NCBI RefSeq assembly: GCF_040499845.1
Contig: NZ_CP159342.1
Coordinates: forward strand, 3,286,001-3,350,000
Reading direction: 5' to 3'
Length of the DNA: 64,000 nucleotides
Origin: Micromonospora sp. CCTCC AA 2012012
GTDB taxonomy: Bacteria > Actinomycetota > Actinomycetes > Mycobacteriales > Micromonosporaceae
Below the pieces are notes generated by a model. The model did not search any database, was not told where the DNA came from, and saw only the letters and a program-made list of their open reading frames with translations. The translations under genes and the position numbers were made by a program. This document shows, in pieces, positions 43,579-52,086 of this stretch. The stretch's first letter is position 1. Every line of letters begins with the position of its first letter.

Positions 43579-44040
43579 ATGGAATCGGTTTGGGACTATC
43601 CCCGCCCGCCCCGGCTGGAGCGCACCGGCCGCCGGATCACCGTGCGGCACGCCGGGGTGACCGTGGTCGACAGCGACCGCTGCTGGCGGGTGCTGGAGAC
43701 CTCCCACCCGCCGGTCTACTACGTCCCCCGGGGCGAGGTGACCGGGGCGCGGCTGGAGCCGGACCCGCGACGTACCTGGTGCGAGTGGAAGGGCGAGGCG
43801 AGCTACTGGGACCTGGTGGTCGGCGACGTCCGGGTCCCCGAGGCCGCCTGGTCGTACGAACACCCGACCCCGGCGTACGCGGACCTGGCCGGGGCGGTCG
43901 CCTTCTATCCCGGGCGGGTCGACGAGTGCCGGGTCGACGGGGAGCGCGTGGAGGTGCAGCCCGGCGACTTCTACGGCGGGTGGATCACCAGCGACGTCAC
44001 CGGCCCGTTCAAGGGCGCCCCCGGCACCCTCGGTTGGTGA
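43579..44040 (+). CDS. DUF427-domain protein
   Basis: A 153-residue protein with the DUF427 core: ITVRHAGVTVVDSDRCWRVLETSHPPVYYVPRGEV, CEWKGEASYWDLVV, AWSYEHPTPAYADLAGAVAFYP and the C-terminal GGWITSDVTGPFKG. The family is a small beta-rich fold found widely in actinobacteria; no reaction is established. It starts leaderless and is followed 46 bp later by a Pr6Pr gene that has its own -10 box. Cytoplasmic; no signal or membrane segment. Confidence 0.9.
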   Translation: MESVWDYPRPPRLERTGRRITVRHAGVTVVDSDRCWRVLETSHPPVYYVPRGEVTGARLEPDPRRTWCEWKGEASYWDLVVGDVRVPEAAWSYEHPTPAYADLAGAVAFYPGRVDECRVDGERVEVQPGDFYGGWITSDVTGPFKGAPGTLGW

Positions 44041-44074
44041 GGCCGGGGCCGGTGACCGGCGCGCGGCGGCCTGA

Positions 44075-44080
44075 TAACTT
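44075..44080 (+). promoter_or_regulatory. -10 box (TAACTT) of a leaderless transcript
   Basis: TAACTT lies six bases before the ATG at 44087. Confidence 0.55.
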
Positions 44081-44086
44081 GCCCCG

Positions 44087-44845
44087 ATGACCCCGCGGCG
44101 TCGACGTCTGGCGGTCGCCTTCCGCCTGGCGATCGTGATCAGTGTGCTGGCCGGCATCGTGCTCACCGCGCTCGGCCCGGCCACGGTGACCGGACTGCTG
44201 CCGTACTTCACCATCCAGAGCAACGTCGCGGTGGGCCTCTTCGCCGGGTACGCCGGCTGGCGCGCCTGGCAGGACCGGCCCGACCCGCCGTCGGCGCTCA
44301 AGGGCGCGGTGACCCTCTACATCACCATCACCGGCGTGGTCTACCACCTGGTGCTGGCCAACCCGGCCAGCCCGTTCGCGATGGTCCAGCCGCACCGGGC
44401 GCTGGGCGAGGCGCTGGGCAACCAGTTCCTGCACACCGTCGTGCCGCTGCTGGCCGTCGCGGACTGGGCGCTGTTCGACCAGCGCGGCCGGCTGCGCCCC
44501 CGGTACGCGGCCTGGTGGCTGGCGTTCCCGCTGGCGTACCTGGGGTTCGCGCTGGTGCGCGGGCTGATCGTGCACCGCTACCCGTACCCGTTCATCGACG
44601 CCGGGCAGCTCGGCTACGACGGCGTCGGGGTCAGCTCGCTCTTCTTCGCGTTCGCGTTCTGGCTCCTCGGTCTGCTCTTCGTCGGCGTCGACCGCGGCCT
44701 GTCCCGGGGCGCCCGGCGGCGCGCGGCGACCGCCGGGCGGACCGCCCCGGACGGGGAGGTCACGCCCGGCGGGCAGGTCACGCCCGGCGGGTCGCTCGAC
44801 GCGGCCGGGCCCGATCGCGGCGCGGCTCAGTCGGCCCGGAAGTAG
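44087..44845 (+). CDS. Pr6Pr-family membrane protein
   Basis: A 252-residue protein with six predicted transmembrane segments. It has the Pr6Pr pattern: an early TVTGLLPYFTIQSNVAVGLF, LYITITGVVYHLVLANP, NQFLHTVVPLLAVADWALFD, AWWLAFPLAYLGFALVRG and YPFIDAGQLGYDGV. The family is of unknown function. The C-terminal 50 residues are cytoplasmic and contain a repeated VTPGGQVTPGGS motif. Its 3' end overlaps the convergent PII-like gene by 19 bp, so no terminator separates them. Confidence 0.88.
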   Translation: MTPRRRRLAVAFRLAIVISVLAGIVLTALGPATVTGLLPYFTIQSNVAVGLFAGYAGWRAWQDRPDPPSALKGAVTLYITITGVVYHLVLANPASPFAMVQPHRALGEALGNQFLHTVVPLLAVADWALFDQRGRLRPRYAAWWLAFPLAYLGFALVRGLIVHRYPYPFIDAGQLGYDGVGVSSLFFAFAFWLLGLLFVGVDRGLSRGARRRAATAGRTAPDGEVTPGGQVTPGGSLDAAGPDRGAAQSARK

Positions 44846-45156
44846 TCCGGCCGGCTGACCCAGGTCTCGCCGACGAACATCACCCCGGGACGCTGGTCCA
44901 GCAGCGTGCGCAGCCCGGTTACCACCGGCGCCGCCCGGTCCGGCGGCAGGACGGTGATCAGCAGCACCAGCCCGGCCCGCTCGTTGAACAGCAGCCGCCC
45001 CTCGTGGTTGCCGTGGTGGCCGAAGCCGGACACCCCGGAGAGGCTGGTCCAGCCGCTGACGCCGGCCGCGTGCAGCAGGTCCCGCACCGCCTCGACGTCG
45101 TCGCCGCGGACCACGATCTCCACCTTGACCATCCGGGTCAGACCCAGCTCGTTCAT
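44827..45156 (-). CDS. PII-like regulatory protein of the DAB locus
   Basis: A 109-residue protein with a PII/GlnB-like ferredoxin fold: it starts LTRMVKVEIVVRGDDVEAVRDLLHAAGVSGWTSL, continues with a glycine-rich T-loop region (GVSGFGHHGNHEGRLLF), and ends with LVLLITVLPPDRAAPVVTGL. The classical T-loop Tyr uridylylation site is not seen, so it is a PII-like rather than a GlnB/GlnK protein. Such genes often adjoin DabA/DabB or SbtA carbon transporters and sense adenine nucleotides or bicarbonate. It lies 38 bp downstream of the DabB-DabA fusion gene and is preceded by GGGAG. Role in gating that transporter is inferred. Confidence 0.85.
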   Translation of the reverse strand: MNELGLTRMVKVEIVVRGDDVEAVRDLLHAAGVSGWTSLSGVSGFGHHGNHEGRLLFNERAGLVLLITVLPPDRAAPVVTGLRTLLDQRPGVMFVGETWVSRPDYFRAD

Positions 45157-45194
45157 GACACGCTCCCAGTTTCGGTTGGACAGGACGGGACGAC

Positions 45195-48100
45195 TCAGCT
45201 CGACGGGACGAGGGTGGGACGGGCTTCCCCGGCCGGTACGACGGGCGCGGCCGGCACCGGGGTCGGCGGGAGTTCCCGCCAGCCACCGCGGGTCCGCTGC
45301 CACCAGCCGCCGTCGGTCGGGTCGAGGGCGATCAGGTGGAGCCAGCCGCCGTCGGTGAGGTCCCGCAGCGCCGGGTTGCGGTCCAGGACGGCGTCGACGA
45401 GCGGGCGGGGCGCCCGGACCAGGGCGAGCAGCCGCAGCGGCTCGTGCACCAGCTCCCGCCCGTCGCTCACGGACTGCCGGGGCAGGCCGGTACGCAGGTC
45501 GCCACCGGCGCCGGAGAGCACCCCGATGCCGTCGCCCAGCACGGTGTGCACCGTCTTGGTGCCCGCGCCGAACCGCTCGGGGTCGACGCTGGAGAAGTAG
45601 TACTGGAGGTTGATCCACTCGGCCACCACCAGGGGACCCGTCATGATCGTCTCCAGGGCCACGCCGGCCGGGTCGGCCGACCAGTCGTACGAGTGCAGGA
45701 AGGTCCGGCAGCCCAGGTCCCGGCCGACGGTGAGGTCCCGGGGCGCGGCGATGAACGCGGCGTTGCCGGCGAGCGCCCACTCCGGACGGACCTGCGCCCA
45801 GTCCACCGACCGCCCGCCGACCCGGTCGGTGGCGGGCCGGTCCGGCAGCCGCGCGGCCCGCTCGGCGCGCAGCCGCCGTCCCGCCTCGGCGAGGTGCCCG
45901 ACGAGCCGCCCGAGGGGCTCCGCGTGGCCGGCCGGCACCGGGTCGAGGATCCGCACCTCGTCGGTGACCGTGTCGTGCTCCCCGGCGACGAAGCGCGTCC
46001 CGGCGGGCACGTCGATGCCCCGCCCGGCCAGCCCCGCCCGGACCGCCGGGTCGTTCAGCAGCGCCGCGGCCAGCCGCGCGCTCACCCCGCCCCGGTTGCC
46101 GCCGCAGGCGCCGCAGTCCAGCGCGGCGGCGTACGGGTTGTTGGCGCTGGTCGCGCCGTGCCCGCAGAGCAGCACCAGCGGGGCGAAGCCGGCGGTGAGG
46201 CCCATCGTGCGCAGGGTCGCCTCCGCGTAGTAGACCCGCTCGTCGAGCTCCAACGCCTGATCCAGCTCGGGCGCACCGACCGCCGGGTCCTCCGGGCGAC
46301 CGGCCAGCCATCGGGGAGCGGCGGCGCGCAGCAGCAGCCCGGCGGCGGCCAGCACCCCGGCGACCTCGACGAAGACGAACGCGCCCACCGGATCACCCTT
46401 CGCCCCCGCGTACGCCCGGCGCCAGCCCTGCCGGGTGCGGCGCCGGTCGGCCCGGTCGCCGTCGGCCGGCTCGGCGACGGTGGCCACCGGGCGCATCAGC
46501 ACCGGGCAGCGGTCGCGGCCCTCGCTCGCGCCGTCCGCGACGGTGCGGACCGGCAGGCCGAAGAAGCCGGCGAAGCCGAGGGTCCGCACCGGCGCGACGG
46601 CCTCCAGGTGCCGGCGCAGCCCTTCGGAGCGCACGTCGATGCAGAAGACCGCCTGGGCCGTCGGCGCGGCCTCGACCGGTGCCGCCGTCGTCGGCCGGTC
46701 GAGCTGGTGGCGCAGCCCCCGACGGTAGGCGTGTTCGGCGGCGACCAGCCAGATCTCGGACTGCCGGTGCGGTGGCAGGGCGTCGAGGGCGGCCCGCAGG
46801 GCGGTCACCGACCCGGGCGGCAGCGCGTCGAGCCGGTCGGCGTCGAGATCGAGCAGCCGGGCCAGCCGGGCCAGCGGCACGGGGTCGACGAGCGGGGTCG
46901 CCCCGGCGCGGTACGCCGTGGCGGTCGCCGCCCGTACCGCGGGCAGCGTGCCCGGCACGTCGAGCCGGCGGGCCGCGACGGCCGCACCGAGCGCCAGCTC
47001 GTACGCGAGCCGGACGGCGAGCAGCTCCACCGGGGTGAGCGGGGGACGGTCGCCGGGGTGGGTGGCGCGCCAGCGGGCGTACCCGGCCCAACCGGGCAGC
47101 CGGGCGAACGACCGGCCCAGGTATTCCGCCCACTCGGACTCCGGCACGTCGAGGGCGCGCAGCAGGGCGGCCACGGCGCGTTCCGGCGCGGACGGCAGCG
47201 CGGCGACCAGGGTGGCGAAGCCGGCGACGCCGTGCCGTACCGGGCCGGGGTCGGTGCCGGCCACGTCCCGCCAGCGCGGCCAGCAGCCCGCCGCCGGGTC
47301 GCCGGGGGCCGGCCAGCGGGCCTGCGCCCGCCCGCAGTGCGCGGCCAGCCAGTCGGCCACCAGGTCGTCGACGGTCGCGGCGACCCGGGTGCCGAGTGCG
47401 TCGTCCAGCAGCTCGGCGAGGGTCCGCCCGTCGGCCGCGTCGGAGCGGGACTCGACCGGGCCGAGGCCCGCCGTCAGCGCGCGGGTGGCGGCGGCGAGCA
47501 GGGCCGGTCCGGGCACGGGTCCGTCGTGCGGGCCGTGCCGCAGCACCAGCCGGTGCAGCTCGGCCGGGTCCAGCAGCCGCTCCCCCAGCACCACCGCCGG
47601 CCCGGCGGGCAGCCCCGCGTCGGCCAGCGCGGCGGTCAGGTCGGCGTCGCTGATCGCGCCGGTCGCGTACCGGGCGCGGTAGTGCTCCGGCGGCAGGTGG
47701 GTGGTGGCGCCGGTGACGGCGCGCAGCCGGGTCGTGGCGGCCGGGAAGGGCTCCCGCTCCAGCCCGGCGAGGGGGTTGACCGCGACGAAGGTGTCCACCG
47801 GCCAGGCCGGTCCGACCAGGTCGGTCGCGGCGGCGACCGCGGCGGCGGCGCGTACCCCGTCGGCCCGGTCCACGACGGGCACCCGGGGCGTGGGCACCGA
47901 ACGGCGGGCGGGCCGGGGCGCGACGCCGTCCCGCCAGGCCCACCACCAGAGCCGGTCGATCCGGTGCCGGGGCGCCAGCCGGACCAGCAGCGCCACGCCC
48001 GCCAGCAGGACGGCGGTGACGGCGAGGCCGGCGGGGTGGACCGCGGCGTCCAGCCCGAGCCACCGGTCGGCCAGCGCGCCGAGCAGCAGGTATCCGCCGG

Positions 48101-49385
48101 CCAGCCCGGTCACCGCGGCGGTCAGCCCGAGCGCGGCGCGGACGGGGAGCGCCCGGTCGCGCAGCGCCGCGTCGAGCGCGGCCACCCCGGCGAGCGCGGC
48201 GAGCCCCGCCGCCAGCGGACTGCCGCCGACCGCGACCTCGACCAGGAGCACCGTGGCGACCAGGAGGGCCAGCGCCGGGAGCAGCCGGTGGGCCGGGCGG
48301 GGACCGACCGGCGGCGGGGCCTGGTCGGCGGCCACCCGGGCCTGCACCGCGCCCCCGGCGGAGAGGAAGGCGTACGCCTTGTAGACGCCGTGCCCGACCA
48401 GGTGCAGGGCGGCGAGACCGAAGGCGCCGAGGCCGACCTGGACGAGCATGAAGCCCATCTGCGCCATGGTGGAGCGGGCCAGGGCGCCCTTGACGTCGGT
48501 GCGCACGGCGGCGAAGAGGGTGCCGGCGGCGGCGGTGCCGAGCCCGACCAGCAGGATCGCGGCGGTCACCACGGGCACCGCGACGACCACCGGGGCGAGC
48601 CGGATCAGCAGGAAGCCGGCCACGTTGACCATGCCGGCGTGCAGGAAGGCGCTGACCGGGGTGGGTGCGTAGAGGGTGGTGGGCAGCCAGCGGTGGGCGG
48701 GCAGTTGGGCGGAGCGGACCACGCAGGCGACCAGCAGCAGCAGGCCGACGGTGACGAGCAGCGGGGTCGGCAGCCCGGCCGCGCCGGCCCGGACGGCGGC
48801 CAGGTCGGTGTCGCGCAGCGCGACGGCCAGCAGCGCCACCGCCGCGAGCAGGGCGAGGTCGGCGAGGGCGAAGAGCCGGCGTACGCGGCGGACCGCCGCC
48901 CGGACCCGGGGCTGCTCGCGGTGGTGGCCGATCAGCCCGACCAGGCACCAGCCCGCCAGGGTCCACCCGATCCAGAGCTGGACCAGGCCGGGTGCGGTGG
49001 CCATGACCAGGGTGGCCGCGGTGGCGGCGGCGACCCGGGCCTGGAAGGCGGCGGCGGCCGGCTCCCCGTCCAGGTAGCGGTGCGCGTACCCGGCGACGAC
49101 CGCCGCGATCCCGCAGACCAGCAGCACGAAGAGCGCGCCGAAGCGGTCCACGGTGACGCCCAGGCTGACCGGCACGCCGCCCGGGGTGAGCCGGGCGTAC
49201 GTCTGGTCGACGGCACCGCCGACGGCGACCAGGACGAAGAGCGCCAGGGCCCCGACGGCGGTCGCCGCGAGCAGTCGGGTCACGACGCGGCTGGAGCGCC
49301 GCTGGTCGGTGCCGGTCAGCGGGACGAGTGCGGCCACCGCCGGCAGGGCGAGGACCAACGGAACGAGTGGATCGGACAGGACCAT
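45195..49385 (-). CDS. DabB-DabA fusion: putative energy-coupled inorganic-carbon transporter
   Basis: A 1396-residue protein. Residues about 1-475 form a NuoL/MrpA-like (DabB) membrane part with some 12 helices, including LPAHRWLPTTLYAPTPVSAFLHAG and a conserved Lys region TDVKGALARSTMAQMG. After a basic linker, residues about 510-1396 match DabA (DUF2309/UPF0753), with FVAVNPLAGLE. Zinc ligands are Cys915 and Asp917 (CIDVRSEG), His1076 (CGHGATSANNPYAAALDCG) and Cys1091. The C-x-D pair and the 15-residue His-Cys spacing equal those of Halothiobacillus DabA. DabA/DabB normally are separate proteins that couple ion flow to CO2 hydration and bicarbonate accumulation. I chose ATG 49385, which follows GAGGAGGTGGTC; an ATG nine codons upstream is weaker. 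Confidence 0.9.
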   Translation of the reverse strand: MVLSDPLVPLVLALPAVAALVPLTGTDQRRSSRVVTRLLAATAVGALALFVLVAVGGAVDQTYARLTPGGVPVSLGVTVDRFGALFVLLVCGIAAVVAGYAHRYLDGEPAAAAFQARVAAATAATLVMATAPGLVQLWIGWTLAGWCLVGLIGHHREQPRVRAAVRRVRRLFALADLALLAAVALLAVALRDTDLAAVRAGAAGLPTPLLVTVGLLLLVACVVRSAQLPAHRWLPTTLYAPTPVSAFLHAGMVNVAGFLLIRLAPVVVAVPVVTAAILLVGLGTAAAGTLFAAVRTDVKGALARSTMAQMGFMLVQVGLGAFGLAALHLVGHGVYKAYAFLSAGGAVQARVAADQAPPPVGPRPAHRLLPALALLVATVLLVEVAVGGSPLAAGLAALAGVAALDAALRDRALPVRAALGLTAAVTGLAGGYLLLGALADRWLGLDAAVHPAGLAVTAVLLAGVALLVRLAPRHRIDRLWWWAWRDGVAPRPARRSVPTPRVPVVDRADGVRAAAAVAAATDLVGPAWPVDTFVAVNPLAGLEREPFPAATTRLRAVTGATTHLPPEHYRARYATGAISDADLTAALADAGLPAGPAVVLGERLLDPAELHRLVLRHGPHDGPVPGPALLAAATRALTAGLGPVESRSDAADGRTLAELLDDALGTRVAATVDDLVADWLAAHCGRAQARWPAPGDPAAGCWPRWRDVAGTDPGPVRHGVAGFATLVAALPSAPERAVAALLRALDVPESEWAEYLGRSFARLPGWAGYARWRATHPGDRPPLTPVELLAVRLAYELALGAAVAARRLDVPGTLPAVRAATATAYRAGATPLVDPVPLARLARLLDLDADRLDALPPGSVTALRAALDALPPHRQSEIWLVAAEHAYRRGLRHQLDRPTTAAPVEAAPTAQAVFCIDVRSEGLRRHLEAVAPVRTLGFAGFFGLPVRTVADGASEGRDRCPVLMRPVATVAEPADGDRADRRRTRQGWRRAYAGAKGDPVGAFVFVEVAGVLAAAGLLLRAAAPRWLAGRPEDPAVGAPELDQALELDERVYYAEATLRTMGLTAGFAPLVLLCGHGATSANNPYAAALDCGACGGNRGGVSARLAAALLNDPAVRAGLAGRGIDVPAGTRFVAGEHDTVTDEVRILDPVPAGHAEPLGRLVGHLAEAGRRLRAERAARLPDRPATDRVGGRSVDWAQVRPEWALAGNAAFIAAPRDLTVGRDLGCRTFLHSYDWSADPAGVALETIMTGPLVVAEWINLQYYFSSVDPERFGAGTKTVHTVLGDGIGVLSGAGGDLRTGLPRQSVSDGRELVHEPLRLLALVRAPRPLVDAVLDRNPALRDLTDGGWLHLIALDPTDGGWWQRTRGGWRELPPTPVPAAPVVPAGEARPTLVPSS

Positions 49386-49398
49386 GACCACCTCCTCT

Positions 49399-49452
49399 GT
49401 TGTACGAACCATAGAACACGTTTTTCATTTCGTGTATTGTGGCTCGCACAAC
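49399..49452. promoter_or_regulatory. Two-tier palindromic operator between the DAB fusion and the carbonic-anhydrase-like gene
   Basis: GTTGTACGAACC (49399-49410) is matched at 10 of 12 positions by the reverse complement of 49441-49452. Inside it, ACACG (49416-49420) pairs with CGTGT (49431-49435) about the same axis at 49425.5. Likely -10 boxes flank the axis: TATGGT (49413-49408, minus strand) for the DAB gene and TATTGT (49435-49440, plus strand) for the carbonic-anhydrase-like gene. A single dimeric or tetrameric regulator could control both. The centre is much richer in A/T than the surroundings. Confidence 0.65.
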
Positions 49453-49468
49453 AGTCGAGGAGGCGACA

Positions 49469-50014
49469 ATGCCGAACCCCGGAAACCCGTCGGACGGCCC
49501 ACTCCACCCGCCGCTGGCGGCGCTGGCCGCACTCCGGGCCGGTCACCGCCGTTACCTCGCCGGTACGGCGACCGGATCACCCGGCCCCGCACCCACCGTC
49601 GCCGTGTTCAGCTGCGCCGACCCGCAGCCGGCCGCCGAGACGCTCTTCCCGGGGGTGGATCTCTACGTGGTCCGCACCGCCGGGCTGGCCGTCGGCCCGA
49701 GCGTGCTGGGCAGCCTGGAGTACGCCGTCGACCGGCTCGGCGTACCCCTGGTGGTGGTGCTCGGACACGACCGCTGCGGCGCGGCGGCCGGTGCCGGCGA
49801 CGGCGCGGTACGACGGGCCGCCGCCCTGCTGCTGCAGCGCTCGACGCTGCTGGCGCGGGCCGTCACCGCCGGCCACTGCGCGGTGGTCGGCATGTCCTGG
49901 CGGGCCGAGCTGGGCCGGGTCCGGCCGGTCCCCCGGGTCGCCCCGGCCCCGGCGGCCCGGCTGCGCTCCCGGGCCCGCCCGCCCGCCGCCCGGCCGGCCG
50001 GTGCCCCCCGCTGA
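49469..50014 (+). CDS. Beta-carbonic-anhydrase homologue lacking the dyad arginine
   Basis: A 181-residue protein of the beta-carbonic-anhydrase fold. Zinc ligands are visible as Cys49 in VFSCADPQ and His100 and Cys103 in VLGHDRCGA. Asp51 of the catalytic Asp-Arg dyad is kept, but the Arg of the C-x-D-x-R motif is Gln53. The usual RNAGG loop reads RTAGL. The C-terminal 45 residues are Arg/Pro/Ala-rich and replace the end of the standard fold, which is normally near 200-220 residues. It is divergent from the DAB fusion gene across 83 bp. It may hydrate CO2 weakly or serve as a non-catalytic partner. The ATG follows GAGGAGGCGACA. Confidence 0.82.
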   Translation: MPNPGNPSDGPLHPPLAALAALRAGHRRYLAGTATGSPGPAPTVAVFSCADPQPAAETLFPGVDLYVVRTAGLAVGPSVLGSLEYAVDRLGVPLVVVLGHDRCGAAAGAGDGAVRRAAALLLQRSTLLARAVTAGHCAVVGMSWRAELGRVRPVPRVAPAPAARLRSRARPPAARPAGAPR

Positions 50015-50034
50015 CCCGGGCTCGGCGCCGGGTC
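50013..50034. terminator. Short hairpin between convergent genes
   Basis: GACCCGG (50013-50019) and CCGGGTC (50028-50034) form a 7-bp stem. It starts at the stop codon of the carbonic-anhydrase-like gene and faces the convergent debranching-enzyme gene. Confidence 0.5.
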
Positions 50035-50040
50035 GCCGCG

Positions 50041-52086
50041 TCAGCGGATCCGCGCGCCGGTGACCCGGTGCTCACGGCCGTAGGCGTCGGTCAGCCCCCA
50101 CCGGCCCGGGATGTCGAGCAGGTCCAACCACCCGAACCCGTCGGGCAGCGCCGGGCGCACCAGCAGGTTCTCGCCCACCGGATACAGCCCCAACGTGGTG
50201 GCGAGCAGCATCATCAGGGCCCCCGCCGCCCAGGACTGCGGGCGGCCCGCCGCCGGCAGCTGGACCGGGTACCGGGTGAGGTCGCGGGGATAGCCGGCGA
50301 TCACCTCGGGGACCGAGCCGCCGAGCGTCTCCGCCATGGCGAAGATGCCGGCCACGATCCGGGCCGCCTCCTCGTCGTGGCCGTAGCGGCGCAGCCCCGC
50401 CGCGATCAGCGCGTTGTCGGACGGCCAGACCCCGCCCAGGTGCGCGCCGACCGGGTTGTAGGGCAACTGCCCCTCGGCGAAGGTGCGCACCCCCCAGCCG
50501 GTGAACATCCGCGGCCCCAGCAGGTGCCCGGCGATCTGCGCCGACCGCTCCGGCGGGACGATCCCGCTCCACAGCAGATGGCCGATGTTGGAGGTGAGCG
50601 CGTCGACCGGTCGACCGTCCGGCCCCAACGCGAACGCGTAGTAGCCGCGCTGCGGCAACCAGAAGTCCCGGTTGAACCGTTCCTTCAGGGCCGCCGCCTC
50701 GCGCCTGAGGCGGTCGGCGTACCCGGGATCGTCCCAGATGTCGCGGGCGAGCCGCGCGCCCCGCATCTTCGCGTCGTAGGCGTAGCCCTGAAGCTCGCAG
50801 GTGGCCCGGGGGAAGGCGGGCTGCCGGCCGTACTGGTCCACCACCGCGTCCGGTGAGTTCTTCCAGCACTGGTTGAGCAGCCCGCGCGAACCACGCCGCC
50901 GGTAGCGCAGGTAGCCGTCGCCGGTGCTGTCGCCGTACTCGTCGAGCCAGTCCAGCGCCATCCGGGCCGGGTGCCGCAGCTCCCGCACCAGCTCCACGTC
51001 GCCGGACCAGCGCTCGTACTCGTCGAGCAGGATCACGAAGAGCGGCGTGGTGTCGGCCGCCCCGTAGTAGAGCGAGGTGGGCTGCTCGCCGAAGGCGGCC
51101 GACTCGCCGTACCGCGTCTCGGCCAGGATCTTGCCGGGCTCCTCGTCGTGGTCGTCGTCCAGCCGGCCCCCCTGGCCGTTGGCGAGCAGCCGCAGTGTCG
51201 GCGCCGCCAGCTCGGGGGTGAACGCCAGGGTCTCCAGGCAGGTGATCAGGCTGTCCCGGCCGTAGAGGGCCATCGCCCACGGCATCCCACCCACCGGCAC
51301 CCGGTCGGTGTACGCCAGCGGCGCGTACCGCAGCGCGGCGAGGTCGGTCAGCGCCGCGAGGTCCGCGTCGGTCAGCGGCTGCCGCTCGGCGACCAGCGTC
51401 GGCGCCCGCTCCAGCCACTGCCGCAGGTCCTCCCGCATGTCGTCGCGGACCTGCCGCTGGTGCGACTCCAGGCTGGCCCGCAGGTCCCGGGCCCCCTCGC
51501 CACGGATGGTCATCGCCACGTGCAGGTTGGTCGTCCAGGTCCCGCGCGGCGCCACGGTGATCCGGAACGTCATGCCGCCCGGGTCGACCTGCGCCGCGAC
51601 GGTGCTGGAGACGATGGCCTCCCGGGTGAACCGCTCCCGCTCGTGGCAGAGCCGGAGCCGGTTCTCCTCGACCCGCGCGGCGACCCGGCGCGGGCGCGGG
51701 CCCTTGATCTCGGAGGTGTCGGCGAAGTCGCTGCCGATCTCCATCCGGACGGTGAACTCGACGGCCTCGGCCGAGTGGTTGAGCAGGGTGATCCGCTCGT
51801 TGAAGCTGTCGTCGATCGAGCGGTGGCGGATCACCGAGACGTCGGCGTCGATGTAGTGGCTGGCGGTGCCGGGCACCAGGAAGAAGCGGGTCTCGAAGTA
51901 GGTCATGTCGTCCCGGGACAGCGGACTCAGCGGCTGCCCGTCGATCGTCAGGACCCAGTGGGACAGGAACCGGGTGTCGAAGGAGAAGAGACCCATCGGT
52001 GCGTGCGGGTCCGGTCGCATGTCGCCGGTCGCGTCGCTCACCGCGAACGTGTTGCCCGCCATGACATGGACCCGTTCCTGCTTCAT
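50041..52086 (-). CDS. Glycogen-debranching-type (amylo-alpha-1,6-glucosidase-like) protein
   Basis: A 681-residue protein. The N-terminal GDE_N domain has GNTFAVSDATGDM, GLFSFDTRFLSHW and FNERITLLNHSAEAVEFTV. A catalytic (alpha/alpha)6 barrel follows from about residue 290, with AMALYGRDSLITCLE, EPGKILAETRYGE, NQCWKNSPDAV, FWLPQRGYYAFAL and HLGGVWPSDNALIAAG. Homologues are commonly annotated as debranching enzymes, though some may trim other alpha-glucans. The start at 52086 overlaps the stop of the upstream SCP2 gene by one base; a later ATG at MAGNTF is possible. No signal peptide, so it is cytoplasmic. Confidence 0.88.
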   Translation of the reverse strand: MKQERVHVMAGNTFAVSDATGDMRPDPHAPMGLFSFDTRFLSHWVLTIDGQPLSPLSRDDMTYFETRFFLVPGTASHYIDADVSVIRHRSIDDSFNERITLLNHSAEAVEFTVRMEIGSDFADTSEIKGPRPRRVAARVEENRLRLCHERERFTREAIVSSTVAAQVDPGGMTFRITVAPRGTWTTNLHVAMTIRGEGARDLRASLESHQRQVRDDMREDLRQWLERAPTLVAERQPLTDADLAALTDLAALRYAPLAYTDRVPVGGMPWAMALYGRDSLITCLETLAFTPELAAPTLRLLANGQGGRLDDDHDEEPGKILAETRYGESAAFGEQPTSLYYGAADTTPLFVILLDEYERWSGDVELVRELRHPARMALDWLDEYGDSTGDGYLRYRRRGSRGLLNQCWKNSPDAVVDQYGRQPAFPRATCELQGYAYDAKMRGARLARDIWDDPGYADRLRREAAALKERFNRDFWLPQRGYYAFALGPDGRPVDALTSNIGHLLWSGIVPPERSAQIAGHLLGPRMFTGWGVRTFAEGQLPYNPVGAHLGGVWPSDNALIAAGLRRYGHDEEAARIVAGIFAMAETLGGSVPEVIAGYPRDLTRYPVQLPAAGRPQSWAAGALMMLLATTLGLYPVGENLLVRPALPDGFGWLDLLDIPGRWGLTDAYGREHRVTGARIR

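Noticed and set aside
45336..50063. A 1575-codon open frame on the plus strand
   Set aside because: It mirrors the DAB fusion gene on the other strand; the translation is Gly/Arg/Gln-rich low-complexity sequence with no motifs, whereas the minus strand has clear family motifs.
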